Under the pieces are notes generated by a model, which did no database searches, was not told the origin of the DNA, and saw nothing but the letters and a program-made list of their open reading frames with translations. Shown here one piece after another: positions 1 to 6,273 of a DNA stretch of 11,872 nt. Origin of the DNA: an uncultured Pseudomonadota bacterium (lineage in GTDB: Bacteria > Pseudomonadota > Gammaproteobacteria > Burkholderiales > Rhodocyclaceae); the NCBI GenBank assembly GCA_946479855.1, contig CAMLHL010000076.1, positions 1-11,872 of the forward strand. The letters run 5' to 3'. The first letter of the stretch is position 1. Every line of letters begins with the position of its first letter. Made by a program: the position numbers and the translations under genes.

Positions 1-1595
1 GCGCCGAAGGGGCAGAGCCAGCCGCAGAAGGTGCCGCGGCCCCAGGCGACGAAGCTGATCAGCGTGAAGCCGATGAGGACCAGCGACACCGGGTCGTAGA
101 GGTAGCTGCTCAGCCCCAGTCCCGACCTTAGGCTCTTGAAGGCGCCGGTGATCTGGACGATCGATAGCTGGCCCTGCGCGTACCAGCCGAGGTAGCCTAG
201 CGTCCAGGCCAGAAAGCCGAGCCGGAACAGTCGCAGGCGCCGGGGATGGAGCGAAATCCAGCGTGGCCGGGCGAGGATGATGCTGAGCAGGGCCAGCGCG
301 GCGACGATGATGACGATATCGAGCCAGCGACCTTTCCAGGCCAGCAGCCACTCCGGCAGCGGTGCCGACGGGTGGGAAAACAGGTAGTCGGGCGGCTGGT
401 AGGCGAGTTTGATTTTCTGGTGGCTCAGCGTCGGCAGCACCATGCCCTTGGCACGGGTCACCGTCAGTACGATGTCCAGCGAGCGGGCGGGGTCGACGCC
501 GGCATCGAGCACGACACCGAAAATCCGCGAGGCGTTCAGCGCCGGCGGGCCGACGATGCCGGTCGGCTCGAAGCCCTGGTCGCGCAAATCGACGAAGCCG
601 CCGTCCTGGGCCAGCGCGACATAGGGCGACTGGGTGCCGGGCGTGAAATCGTCGTCGACGATCTTGAAGCGGCCGGCCGAGGCGATCCACCACAGGTGCC
701 GGTTCTCGAAATTGCGTGCCATCACCGCCTGGTACTGCGCGTCGCCGAGGATGGCGCGGCCGATGGTCGGGGCGTTGAGGTAGGCGACGTAGAGATCGAC
801 GTAGAGATCGTCGGGATGCGCCAGCGCTTCCTCGTCGACATTGGAGCCCTCGGTGCCGGCAAAACGCCGCTCGATCTCGGCATTGCTCAGGCGCAGGCGG
901 CCGACCATGCCCTTGTCGAGCAGCTCGGCAAAGCTCACTCGCTCGAAGACGTCGGGCAGTGCCTGGGCGGCCGGCCCGCTCTTCTTGCGCTCGGCAAAGC
1001 CGAGTTTGGCGCGGGCGACGGCCAGGGCCGAAGTCAGCACGGTCCGGTTGACGATGCGCACTGAGGTCGTCGCCTTGGCGATGCCGTCCAGCGTCGCATG
1101 GCCGACCTCCTGTCGGTTCAGGCCGGTATGGTTGCGGGCGGCATCGAGCGCGATGACGAAGGGCTGGTTCAGGCTCTTGCCGGCATACTGGGCGATGAAC
1201 TCGCGCAGCGGCGTATCGCCCAGCCCGCCGAGGTCGCGGAAGGTGAACACCGGCTCGCGCTGCTGCAGGACCTCGACGTCCAGGAAATTGCCCTTGCGGT
1301 CGATGGAGATCAGGAAGTTCATCGGCGAGCCCTCGAAGCCGGGCAGCGGCGCGATGTCGATCGACTCGAAGACGTAGGCCACCGGCCCGATTTCCTTCTC
1401 CAGCGAACTGGTCACCGGCCAGGCGGGGATGTCGGTCAGTTTGTCCTGGACCTCGAAAGGGACCCCGAAGCGGCGCTGGATGTCCTCCTTCTTCAACGTT
1501 CCCGCCCAGGCCGGCGGCCAGCCGAACAGGAGAAGCAGTACCAAAAAAAGCAGCCCGATGATCTTTGGGCGGCGACCTGCAATGCGATGCGACAT
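1..1595 (-). CDS. nosR: NosR, membrane flavoprotein/ferredoxin supporting nitrous oxide reductase (5'-end partial, C-terminus off window)
   Basis: An open minus-strand frame runs from ATG at 1593-1595 to the left edge (about 531 residues). Residues 1-32 form a signal peptide or anchor (basic start, then a Leu-rich core ending PPAWAG). Next comes a long periplasmic FMN-binding region with a DGIAKATTSVR segment near residues 170-180, where the family carries its flavin-attachment Thr. Hydrophobic helices begin near residue 424, and the visible part ends at RGTFCGWLCPFG, the first CxxxCP motif of the NosR membrane core. The C-terminal 4Fe-4S domain is missing because the window ends. In known denitrifiers NosR passes electrons toward, or helps activate, periplasmic NosZ and is needed for nos expression. 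By family order, nosZ would lie beyond position 1. The Shine-Dalgarno is weak (GGAAA). The related CprC/PceC-type FMN proteins are less likely because of the length and the CGWLCPFG core. Confidence 0.9.
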   Translation of the reverse strand, partial: MSHRIAGRRPKIIGLLFLVLLLLFGWPPAWAGTLKKEDIQRRFGVPFEVQDKLTDIPAWPVTSSLEKEIGPVAYVFESIDIAPLPGFEGSPMNFLISIDRKGNFLDVEVLQQREPVFTFRDLGGLGDTPLREFIAQYAGKSLNQPFVIALDAARNHTGLNRQEVGHATLDGIAKATTSVRIVNRTVLTSALAVARAKLGFAERKKSGPAAQALPDVFERVSFAELLDKGMVGRLRLSNAEIERRFAGTEGSNVDEEALAHPDDLYVDLYVAYLNAPTIGRAILGDAQYQAVMARNFENRHLWWIASAGRFKIVDDDFTPGTQSPYVALAQDGGFVDLRDQGFEPTGIVGPPALNASRIFGVVLDAGVDPARSLDIVLTVTRAKGMVLPTLSHQKIKLAYQPPDYLFSHPSAPLPEWLLAWKGRWLDIVIIVAALALLSIILARPRWISLHPRRLRLFRLGFLAWTLGYLGWYAQGQLSIVQITGAFKSLRSGLGLSSYLYDPVSLVLIGFTLISFVAWGRGTFCGWLCPFG

Positions 1596-1661
1596 GGTGT
1601 TTTCCGGTAATGTTGGGCAATCGCTCGATGCTCGCATCCGCCCGCCCGCTTCCCTAGGGCC

Positions 1662-1687
1662 GCTTGCCCTGTCCGGCATGGGCAAGC
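1662..1687. repeat. Inverted repeat upstream of nosR
   Basis: GCTTGCCC (1662-1669) and GGGCAAGC (1680-1687) are perfect 8-base complements around a 10-base loop. They lie 67-92 bases upstream of the nosR start. No T-run follows on either strand, so this is not an obvious terminator. It could be an operator or a leader hairpin. The role is inferred only from position. Confidence 0.4.
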
Positions 1688-1877
1688 AGCACGGGATGGC
1701 CTCGCTTAAATCTGGAGGGTTTGGCCGGTGTGACAGGACTCTGGCTGAAACCGGCATCAAGCACGGCAGCGATAGGTATTTCCCGTGGCCATGGCAATAA
1801 CGGCGGGTCCTACGGTCGACCGGAGATTCTGGCAAAAACCGCGAAGCCGGCAAGCGGCTTTAGTGAATATCGCCCAC

Positions 1878-1889
1878 CGCGCCGGCGCG
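1878..1889. repeat. 12-base GC palindrome upstream of the J-like gene
   Basis: CGCGCCGGCGCG is a perfect palindrome. With one bulged base it extends into flanking CCAC/GTGG. It sits about 60 bases before the ATG at 1951. In DNA this GC-rich such a palindrome can arise by chance, so a regulatory role is only possible. Confidence 0.25.
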
Positions 1890-1950
1890 TGGTGCTTGGA
1901 CGATGACTTTGGTATTCTTCGCAGCCGGTTCCGCCGGAAAATTCCCGATC

Positions 1951-2739
1951 ATGAAGCAGAGCACGAATTATTACGATTTGCTGGAAGTGACGCAGCATGC
2001 CGATCTGGCAGAGATCAGCGCGGCCTATCTGCGGATTTCCCGCGAGCTGGCCGCCGCTAACAGCCCGCTGGGGCCGAGCGAAGCCGAGTTCCGGGGCAAG
2101 CTGGTCAAACATGCCTTCGACGTGCTGTCGAATCCGTCGCGGCGAGCCGATTACGATGCCGGGCTGGTCGTGCGCGGCGGCGATGCGGCCGGCCTGGCGC
2201 CCCCGCTGCATGTCGAAGTCGCGCTGCGCAGCACCAAGGCCAGTCCGATCCGGCGCTTGTTGACGATCATTGCCAGCCTGATGATCATCGGCATGGTCAT
2301 GCAGATTGCCGTGATGTTCACCGCCTACCAGCGGAACAAGGCCTTGAGCGGCGAGGAGGTCGGCTCGCCGGCCGCCGAGAAGGTTTATCTCCAGGATTTC
2401 TACCAGACCTACGGCATTCGCGCGGCGAGCCGGGCCGAGGCGGATTTGCTGCTTGCCGACATGCGCCGCAAGGAACTGGCCGAGCGCGAGGAGCGGCAGC
2501 AGCAGCGCCAGCAGGACGAGGAAGCGCGCAAGCTGAAGCGTTTCGAGGAGGAGTCGCGGCGGCTTGGAGCCGAGGTGACGGCCAACAACCTGCGCGCCGA
2601 GCAGGAGGCCGAGCGGGCCCGGGAGGAGGAGCTGCGCCGCAAGGAGGAGAAGGAGCAGGCGGCGAAGGAGGCCGAACGCGCCCGGCGGGAGCAGGAAATC
2701 AACCGTTTCCGCTCGCGGCCGAATTCGTATGACGAGTAG
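1951..2739 (+). CDS. J-domain-like membrane protein lacking HPD, with C-terminal coiled coil
   Basis: 262 residues from ATG 1951. I chose this start because the J-like fold begins right away (NYYDLLEVTQHADLAEISAAY). The upstream in-frame extension to 1903 adds a non-homologous stretch. Residues 6-69 match a J domain (YYDLL helix I, AYLRIS helix II, AFDVLSNPSRRADYD helices III/IV). However, the His-Pro-Asp triad that stimulates Hsp70 ATPase aligns to Leu-Ala-Ala (about 33-35). A single membrane helix spans about 102-126 (LLTIIASLMIIGMVMQIAVM). Residues 168-252 are a highly charged Glu/Arg/Lys/Gln coiled coil. It probably sits in the inner membrane, but its topology is not determined by the sequence. 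Without HPD it should not act as a standard DnaK co-chaperone and may instead be a scaffold. The next gene follows 29 bases later on the same strand, probably in one operon. The ribosome site is weak. The function is unknown. Confidence 0.8.
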   Translation: MKQSTNYYDLLEVTQHADLAEISAAYLRISRELAAANSPLGPSEAEFRGKLVKHAFDVLSNPSRRADYDAGLVVRGGDAAGLAPPLHVEVALRSTKASPIRRLLTIIASLMIIGMVMQIAVMFTAYQRNKALSGEEVGSPAAEKVYLQDFYQTYGIRAASRAEADLLLADMRRKELAEREERQQQRQQDEEARKLKRFEEESRRLGAEVTANNLRAEQEAERAREEELRRKEEKEQAAKEAERARREQEINRFRSRPNSYDE

Positions 2740-2768
2740 CCGCTGAGCGAAGGCACGATCGCACTGCG

Positions 2769-3131
2769 ATGGGATTGGTTTCCGGACAACGCTGCAAATC
2801 CGTTCTGCTGCTCCTTGTCGCAGGCTGGATCGTGTTTTCCCTGTTTGGCGGTAAGCGGATCAGCGAACGGGACTTCGTTGGCAAATGGCAGTCGACACGG
2901 CTGGTGACGCCGCTGCATCTGGCCGCCAACGGCGAGTGGGAGATACGGACGGCAGAAGGTGCCGTCCTGCAATACGGCATTTGGCGCTACGAGGATAAAA
3001 AGATCGTGTGGACGATCAAGCAGGGCACGCGGATCAGCGACGATGTCAATCCAGTGCTCTCGGTCACGCCGGCTGAATTCCGTCTCAAGGAGCGCGACGG
3101 CACGACGACGGTTTTCCGGCGTCTGGAGTAG
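2769..3131 (+). CDS. Small membrane-anchored hypothetical protein
   Basis: 120 residues. A Leu/Val-rich hydrophobic segment at about 11-27 (SVLLLLVAGWIVFSLF) should act as an uncleaved anchor or signal. The remaining ~90 residues look like a small beta-rich domain, with FVGKWQSTRL, LHLAANGEWEIR, YGIWRYEDKKIVWTI and FRLKERDGTTTVFRRL as successive strand-like segments. The pattern of 'G-x-W' followed by alternating strands recalls lipocalin-like or copper-resistance-type small beta proteins, but I cannot assign a family. It lies 29 bases after the J-like gene and is likely co-transcribed with it. The nearest purine-rich site (GAAGG at 2749-2753) is rather far from the ATG, so translation may be coupled. 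A palindromic hairpin follows the stop directly. Confidence 0.7.
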   Translation: MGLVSGQRCKSVLLLLVAGWIVFSLFGGKRISERDFVGKWQSTRLVTPLHLAANGEWEIRTAEGAVLQYGIWRYEDKKIVWTIKQGTRISDDVNPVLSVTPAEFRLKERDGTTTVFRRLE

Positions 3132-3133
3132 CG

Positions 3134-3155
3134 AGCGGGCCGTCACCGGCCCGCT
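3134..3155. terminator. GC hairpin between convergent genes
   Basis: AGCGGGCCG (3134-3142) and CGGCCCGCT (3147-3155) form a perfect 9-base-pair stem closed by the loop TCAC. It starts three bases after the stop of the small hypothetical gene (plus) and ends seven bases before the stop of the AAA+ gene (minus). This is the expected place for a shared bidirectional terminator. The T-tract is poor (CTTCTGG on the plus side), so intrinsic termination may be weak. Confidence 0.55.
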
Positions 3156-3161
3156 TCTGGA

Positions 3162-4127
3162 TCAGAAGCCGATCTTCCGGCTCCGTCCCATTCTCGCCTG
3201 TTCGAAATCCCGGCCTTCCAGCCAGTTGCGGCCGTCCAGCTTGGCGGTGCCGAAGGCGGCGAGCAGACGCTTCTTCATGTCACGCGGCGGCAGCGCGCCA
3301 AGGCGTTCGAGCACCGCCTCGTCGGCCTCGGGCGGAAAGCCCCAGTCGTGCTCGCCGACGATCTCGCGATAGAGCGCGGCGGCGATGCTGAGCGCGGCAT
3401 CGTGGTCGGGGCGCGGTACCTCGTAGACGTTCATCCGGTTGAGGATCGGCTCCGGGATGCTGCGCTCCTCGTTGGCCGTGGTCACCCACAGGATGTGCGA
3501 GGCGTCGATGTCGATATCGATGAACTCGTCCTTGAAAGCGCGGGCGGTGTCACGTTCGAGCAGGCCGTAGAGCGAACCCATCGGGTCGTAGCGGGCATCG
3601 CCGCCGGCCTTGTCGACCTCGTCGAGCACCACGATGGGGTTGGCGTAGTCGCCATGCACCAAAGTGTGCGCCACCTTGCCCGGTTTGGCATTGCTCCACT
3701 GCGACGAGGCGCCGGAGAGTACCCAGCCGGCGGTCAGCGAACTCATCGAGATGAATTCGTGGCCAGTGCCGAGCTGGGTCGCCAGTTCGCGGGCGAAATG
3801 GGTCTTGCCGATGCCCGGCTCGCCGAGCAGCAGGATGGGCGTGAAGCTCATCGGCTCGTTGCCGGCGACCGACAGGGCGACGTATTTCTTCAGATCGTCG
3901 ATGACCTCGCTGAAGTTGGGGCAGCTGTCGTAGAGCTCGTCGATCATGTCGGCGCCGGTCGGGCGGACCAGGAAGCGGCCGCCGCCGCGCTGCTTCATCT
4001 TGTCATAGAGGCTGGTCAGCGCTTCGTTGCGGTTGCCGGCCGCCTCTTCCATGGCGCGCTCGATGGCGGCCACGTCGTAGATGGTGCGTTCTTCGGCGAC
4101 GGCAAGTCGGATGTCGGTATGGGCCAT
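3162..4127 (-). CDS. Stand-alone AAA+ ATPase, Lon/MoxR-like core without protease domain
   Basis: 321 residues from ATG at 4125-4127. This start is preferred over the in-frame ATG eight codons upstream (4149-4151) because a perfect AGGAGG lies 8 bases before it. An N-terminal helical region (1-90) precedes the AAA+ core: Walker A GEPGIGKT (102-109), Walker B IVVLDEVDK (165-173), sensor-1-like TTANE (N219), arginine-finger candidate ILNRM (R231) and sensor-2-like PPRDMKKRL (R282). The core resembles the ATPase module of Lon, but the protein ends right after the AAA lid (DFEQARMGRSRKIGF). There is no Ser-Lys peptidase domain, so it probably remodels or unfolds a partner rather than cutting it. 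It is convergent with the small hypothetical gene, and 128 bases separate it from the ccoG stop upstream. The partner is unknown. Confidence 0.85.
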   Translation of the reverse strand: MAHTDIRLAVAEERTIYDVAAIERAMEEAAGNRNEALTSLYDKMKQRGGGRFLVRPTGADMIDELYDSCPNFSEVIDDLKKYVALSVAGNEPMSFTPILLLGEPGIGKTHFARELATQLGTGHEFISMSSLTAGWVLSGASSQWSNAKPGKVAHTLVHGDYANPIVVLDEVDKAGGDARYDPMGSLYGLLERDTARAFKDEFIDIDIDASHILWVTTANEERSIPEPILNRMNVYEVPRPDHDAALSIAAALYREIVGEHDWGFPPEADEAVLERLGALPPRDMKKRLLAAFGTAKLDGRNWLEGRDFEQARMGRSRKIGF

Positions 4128-4154
4128 GATGACTTCCTCCTGATGGTGCATGAG

Positions 4155-4166
4155 TTCGTTAACGAA
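4155..4166. repeat. Palindrome upstream of the AAA+ gene
   Basis: TTCGTTAACGAA is a perfect 12-base palindrome, 28-39 bases upstream of the AAA+ start and 14 bases before its AGGAGG ribosome site. It is AT-richer than its surroundings, and its place in the 5' region fits an operator. I do not recognise the regulator. The alternative upstream ATG (4151) lies outside the palindrome. Confidence 0.35.
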
Positions 4167-4255
4167 ACATCACTGCCAAAGCTTGAGCTGCAAGCGGCAA
4201 TCGATCTCAAGCATTTCCTGTTCCAGGTTTTTCACCAACGAACGGCCGGCTGGCG

Positions 4256-5665
4256 TCACGGCATCCAGAAACTCGCCTTGTGGTCGACCCGGGTCGCCGG
4301 ATTTTCTTCGTCGATAACCGAAAAAACGATCGGATGCGAGCCGCTGCCGACCACGCCCGGCTCGACTTCAACTGCCAGGGAGAGGTCTTCCATGGCGGCG
4401 GCGGGGACGCTGATGGTGTTCCGGCCTTGCAGTTGAATGCCGGGAAGGCCGCTGACTTCGATGCGGTAAGTCCGGCTTTGTTCGCTGGCGTTGGTCAGGT
4501 GCATCTGGAAAGTGTTTTCGATGGCCCCGCTGTCACTTTCGTGAAAGAGGGCGGCTCGGTCCTTCTGGATGCCGATCTTGAGGGGCGCCTTGGTGTACAG
4601 CGACCAGGCAGTGGCGCCGCTGAGCAGCAGGAAGGCCGTCAGGTAGATCAGGGTGCGCGGGCGGAAAGCGCGGCGGATGATCTGCGGCCGGTTGTAGTGC
4701 TGCTCGACGGCATTTTCGGTCGAATAGCGGATCAGGCCGCGCGGGTAGTTCATCTTGTCCATGACCTGATCGCAGACATCGACGCAGGCGGCGCAGCCGA
4801 TGCATTCGAGCTGCAGGCCGTCGCGGATGTCGATGCCGGTCGGGCAGACCTGGACGCAGAGCGTGCAGTCGATGCAATCGCCCAGACCGGCGGCGCGGGG
4901 GTCGGTCACCTTCTTCGAGCGGGTGCCGCGCGGTTCGCCGCGTTCCGCGTCATAGGCGATGATCAGCGTGTCGCGATCGAACATCACGAACTGGAACTGG
5001 GCGTAGGGGCAGATGTATTTGCACATGTGCTCGCGCAGGAAGCCGGCCATGCCGTAGGTCGCCAGGCTGTAAAACAGCACCCAGAAGATTTCCCAGGGGC
5101 CGATGGTGCCGAGGCCGATGCTGGCGAGCAGTTGGCGTATCGGTGTGAAATAGCCGACGAAAGTCAGCCCGGTCCACAAGGAAATTGCCAGCCAGATCGT
5201 GTGTTTCAGCGTCTTCTTGGCCAGTTTTTGCGGCGAGGCGGGGGCCGCATCGAGCTTGATGCGTTGCGGGCGGTCGCCTTCCACCCATTTTTCGACCCAC
5301 AGGAAAATCTCGGTATAAACGGTCTGCGGGCAACTGTAGCCGCACCACAGGCGGCCGGCGACCGCGGTGAACAAAAACAGGGCGAGCGCCGAGAGGAGCA
5401 GCAGGATGGCCAGATAAATGGTGTCCTGCGGCCAGAGGACCAAGTCGAAAATATAGAAGCGCCGCAGGTCGAGATCGAACAGTACCGCCTGCCGGCCATT
5501 CCACGGCAGCCAGCAAAGGCCGTAAAAAATCGCCTGGGTCAGCCAGACGAAGGCCACCCGCCATTTCTGGAAAAGGCCGCTGGTCGAGCGGGGATAGACC
5601 TTGGCATCGGGGTCGATCTCCGGCTTGATTTCAATGATTCGTTTGTGAGAGCTTTGTTTTACCAT
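4256..5665 (-). CDS. ccoG: CcoG (FixG/RdxA family) polyferredoxin, cytochrome oxidase maturation / copper reduction
   Basis: 469 residues, the usual size for the family. Membrane helices lie near 36-53, 82-103, 155-172, 190-210 and 338-357. The membrane CGYSCPQTV motif (C108, C112) and CKYICPYAQFQ (C215, C219) are present. Two 4Fe-4S ferredoxin motifs follow: CIDCTLCVQVCPTG (C264, C267, C270, C274) and CIGCAACVDVCD (C288, C291, C294, C298). The ~100 C-terminal residues after the last helix form the Ig-like domain of CcoG. In studied bacteria CcoG reduces Cu(II) to Cu(I) for building cbb3 oxidase. Here no ccoNOPQ or ccoIS genes are adjacent. Instead it is divergent from an nsrR-like gene and shares its operator region, so it may supply copper under nitrosative or denitrifying conditions, perhaps also for NosZ (inference). 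There is no clear Shine-Dalgarno, and the predicted leader is very short. Confidence 0.93.
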   Translation of the reverse strand: MVKQSSHKRIIEIKPEIDPDAKVYPRSTSGLFQKWRVAFVWLTQAIFYGLCWLPWNGRQAVLFDLDLRRFYIFDLVLWPQDTIYLAILLLLSALALFLFTAVAGRLWCGYSCPQTVYTEIFLWVEKWVEGDRPQRIKLDAAPASPQKLAKKTLKHTIWLAISLWTGLTFVGYFTPIRQLLASIGLGTIGPWEIFWVLFYSLATYGMAGFLREHMCKYICPYAQFQFVMFDRDTLIIAYDAERGEPRGTRSKKVTDPRAAGLGDCIDCTLCVQVCPTGIDIRDGLQLECIGCAACVDVCDQVMDKMNYPRGLIRYSTENAVEQHYNRPQIIRRAFRPRTLIYLTAFLLLSGATAWSLYTKAPLKIGIQKDRAALFHESDSGAIENTFQMHLTNASEQSRTYRIEVSGLPGIQLQGRNTISVPAAAMEDLSLAVEVEPGVVGSGSHPIVFSVIDEENPATRVDHKASFWMP

Positions 5666-5679
5666 GATGGCACTGTGGG

Positions 5680-5685
5680 TTTATA
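5680..5685 (-). promoter_or_regulatory. Candidate -10 element of ccoG
   Basis: Read on the minus strand this is TATAAA, five of six matches to the sigma-70 -10 box and 15 bases upstream of the ccoG ATG. No good -35 lies 16-18 bases further up, as expected for an activated or extended promoter or for a false call. Its edge touches the NsrR-like box, so repressor binding there would block the promoter. Confidence 0.4.
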
Positions 5686-5707
5686 ACATGTATTTTTTTT
5701 GTATCTT
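5685..5707. promoter_or_regulatory. Candidate NsrR operator in the ccoG/nsrR divergent promoter
   Basis: Left half AACATGTATTT (5685-5695), one spacer T (5696) and right half TTTTGTATCTT (5697-5707) fit the published NsrR consensus AAGATGYATTT-N-AAATRCATCTT. I count 10 of 11 matches on the left and 7 of 11 on the right. It lies between ccoG (minus) and nsrR (plus), where an autoregulatory site should be. A run of eight T accounts for the weak centre, so part of the similarity could come from low complexity. Confidence 0.6.
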
Positions 5708-5755
5708 CATGGTAGCAATGAAACTCCATTCGAAGCAATCCCGGGAAGCCATCTA

Positions 5756-6202
5756 ATGCGACTCAGTTCCTTTTCCGATTACAGCCTGCGCGTACTGATG
5801 TATCTCGGCACCCATCCCGGTCGCCTGGCGACGATCGCCGAAATTGCCGCCGCCTACGGCATTTCCGACAATCACCTGATGAAGGTGGTGCATCAACTCG
5901 GCCGCCTGGGGTATCTCGACACCGTACGCGGCAAGGGGGGCGGCATACGCCTCGGCAAATTGCCCGAGGAAATCCGCCTCGGCGAAGTGATCCGCCAGAC
6001 CGAGGTCGATTGGGCGCTGGTCGAGTGTTTTTCTACCGGCACCCAGTGCCAGATCCAGACGGTCTGCGGCCTGCCGCCCATTCTCGACGAGGCGCTGGCG
6101 GCAATGTTTGCCGTGCTCGACAACTACACACTGGCTAACCTGCTGCACCGGCCGGCCGACCTGGTGCACGTCATCCACCGGCATCCGGCCAGCGCCGGCT
6201 GA
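5756..6202 (+). CDS. nsrR: NsrR-like Rrf2-family NO-sensing iron-sulfur repressor
   Basis: 148 residues. The ATG at 5756 is chosen because the Rrf2 N-terminus starts there (MRLSSFSDYSLRVLMYLG) and GGGAAG (5743-5748) lies 7 bases before it. The upstream in-frame TTG extension is non-homologous. A winged helix occupies about 1-80, with the recognition region ISDNHLMKVVHQLGRLGYLDTVRGKGGGIRL. Three Cys (C91, C98, C104) in the segment after helix 5 would bind the NO-sensitive Fe-S cluster. The C-x6-C-x5-C spacing is slightly wider than in E. coli NsrR or IscR. The sequence around VDWALVECF matches NsrR better than IscR or CymR. NsrR loses DNA binding on cluster nitrosylation, which derepresses NO-detoxification genes. 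It is divergent from ccoG, with a likely operator between them, and is followed 71 bases later by nikR. Confidence 0.85.
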   Translation: MRLSSFSDYSLRVLMYLGTHPGRLATIAEIAAAYGISDNHLMKVVHQLGRLGYLDTVRGKGGGIRLGKLPEEIRLGEVIRQTEVDWALVECFSTGTQCQIQTVCGLPPILDEALAAMFAVLDNYTLANLLHRPADLVHVIHRHPASAG

Positions 6203-6234
6203 GCGGCCGGATCGCTTGCAGCATGGCGGGAATG

Positions 6235-6250
6235 GCGGCATTGTTGCCGC
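6235..6250 (+). terminator. Small hairpin between nsrR and nikR
   Basis: GCGGCA (6235-6240) and TGCCGC (6245-6250) form a 6-base-pair stem with loop TTGT, followed by TCTTC. It could attenuate transcription from nsrR or shape the nikR leader. It ends 9 bases before the nikR ribosome site (AAGGAG, 6260-6265). The stem is short and there is no true T-tract, so confidence is low. Confidence 0.25.
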
Positions 6251-6273
6251 TCTTCGGGCAAGGAGACTGATTG

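Larger units (their letters stand above)
1596..1950. other. Divergent intergenic region between nosR and the J-like gene
   Basis: These 355 bases lie upstream of both nosR (minus) and the J-like gene (plus), so they must hold both promoters. Short open frames cross the region, but none has a recognisable protein, a good ribosome site or typical codon use. I see two inverted repeats (1662-1687 and 1878-1889). I looked for an FNR box (TTGAT-N4-ATCAA), which often controls nosR, and found only a single ATCAA half-site near 1757 without a partner. No clear -35/-10 pair stands out. Confidence 0.6.

Noticed and set aside
786..809. Two tandem copies of GACGTAGAGATC within nosR
   Set aside because: The repeat encodes DLYVDLYV, and NosR proteins normally have a similar L-[YF]-[VI]-D-L-Y segment here. 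It fits normal protein sequence rather than a recent duplication.
1755..1762. Possible FNR site upstream of nosR
   Set aside because: Only the ATCAA half is present. The bases where TTGAT should be do not match.
246..1800. Long plus-strand open frames opposite nosR, including one of 272 codons
   Set aside because: They are antisense shadows of nosR in high-GC DNA. Their products are low-complexity Arg/Gly/Asp-rich with no family features, while the minus frame reads clearly as NosR.
4280..5686. 468-codon plus-strand frame opposite ccoG
   Set aside because: It mirrors the ccoG frame almost exactly. The minus strand encodes ferredoxin Cys motifs and membrane helices, and the plus product shows none.
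5699..5755. Upstream TTG start for nsrR
   Set aside because: The extension is not Rrf2-like and overlaps the operator region. ATG 5756 has a ribosome site and begins the conserved N-terminus.
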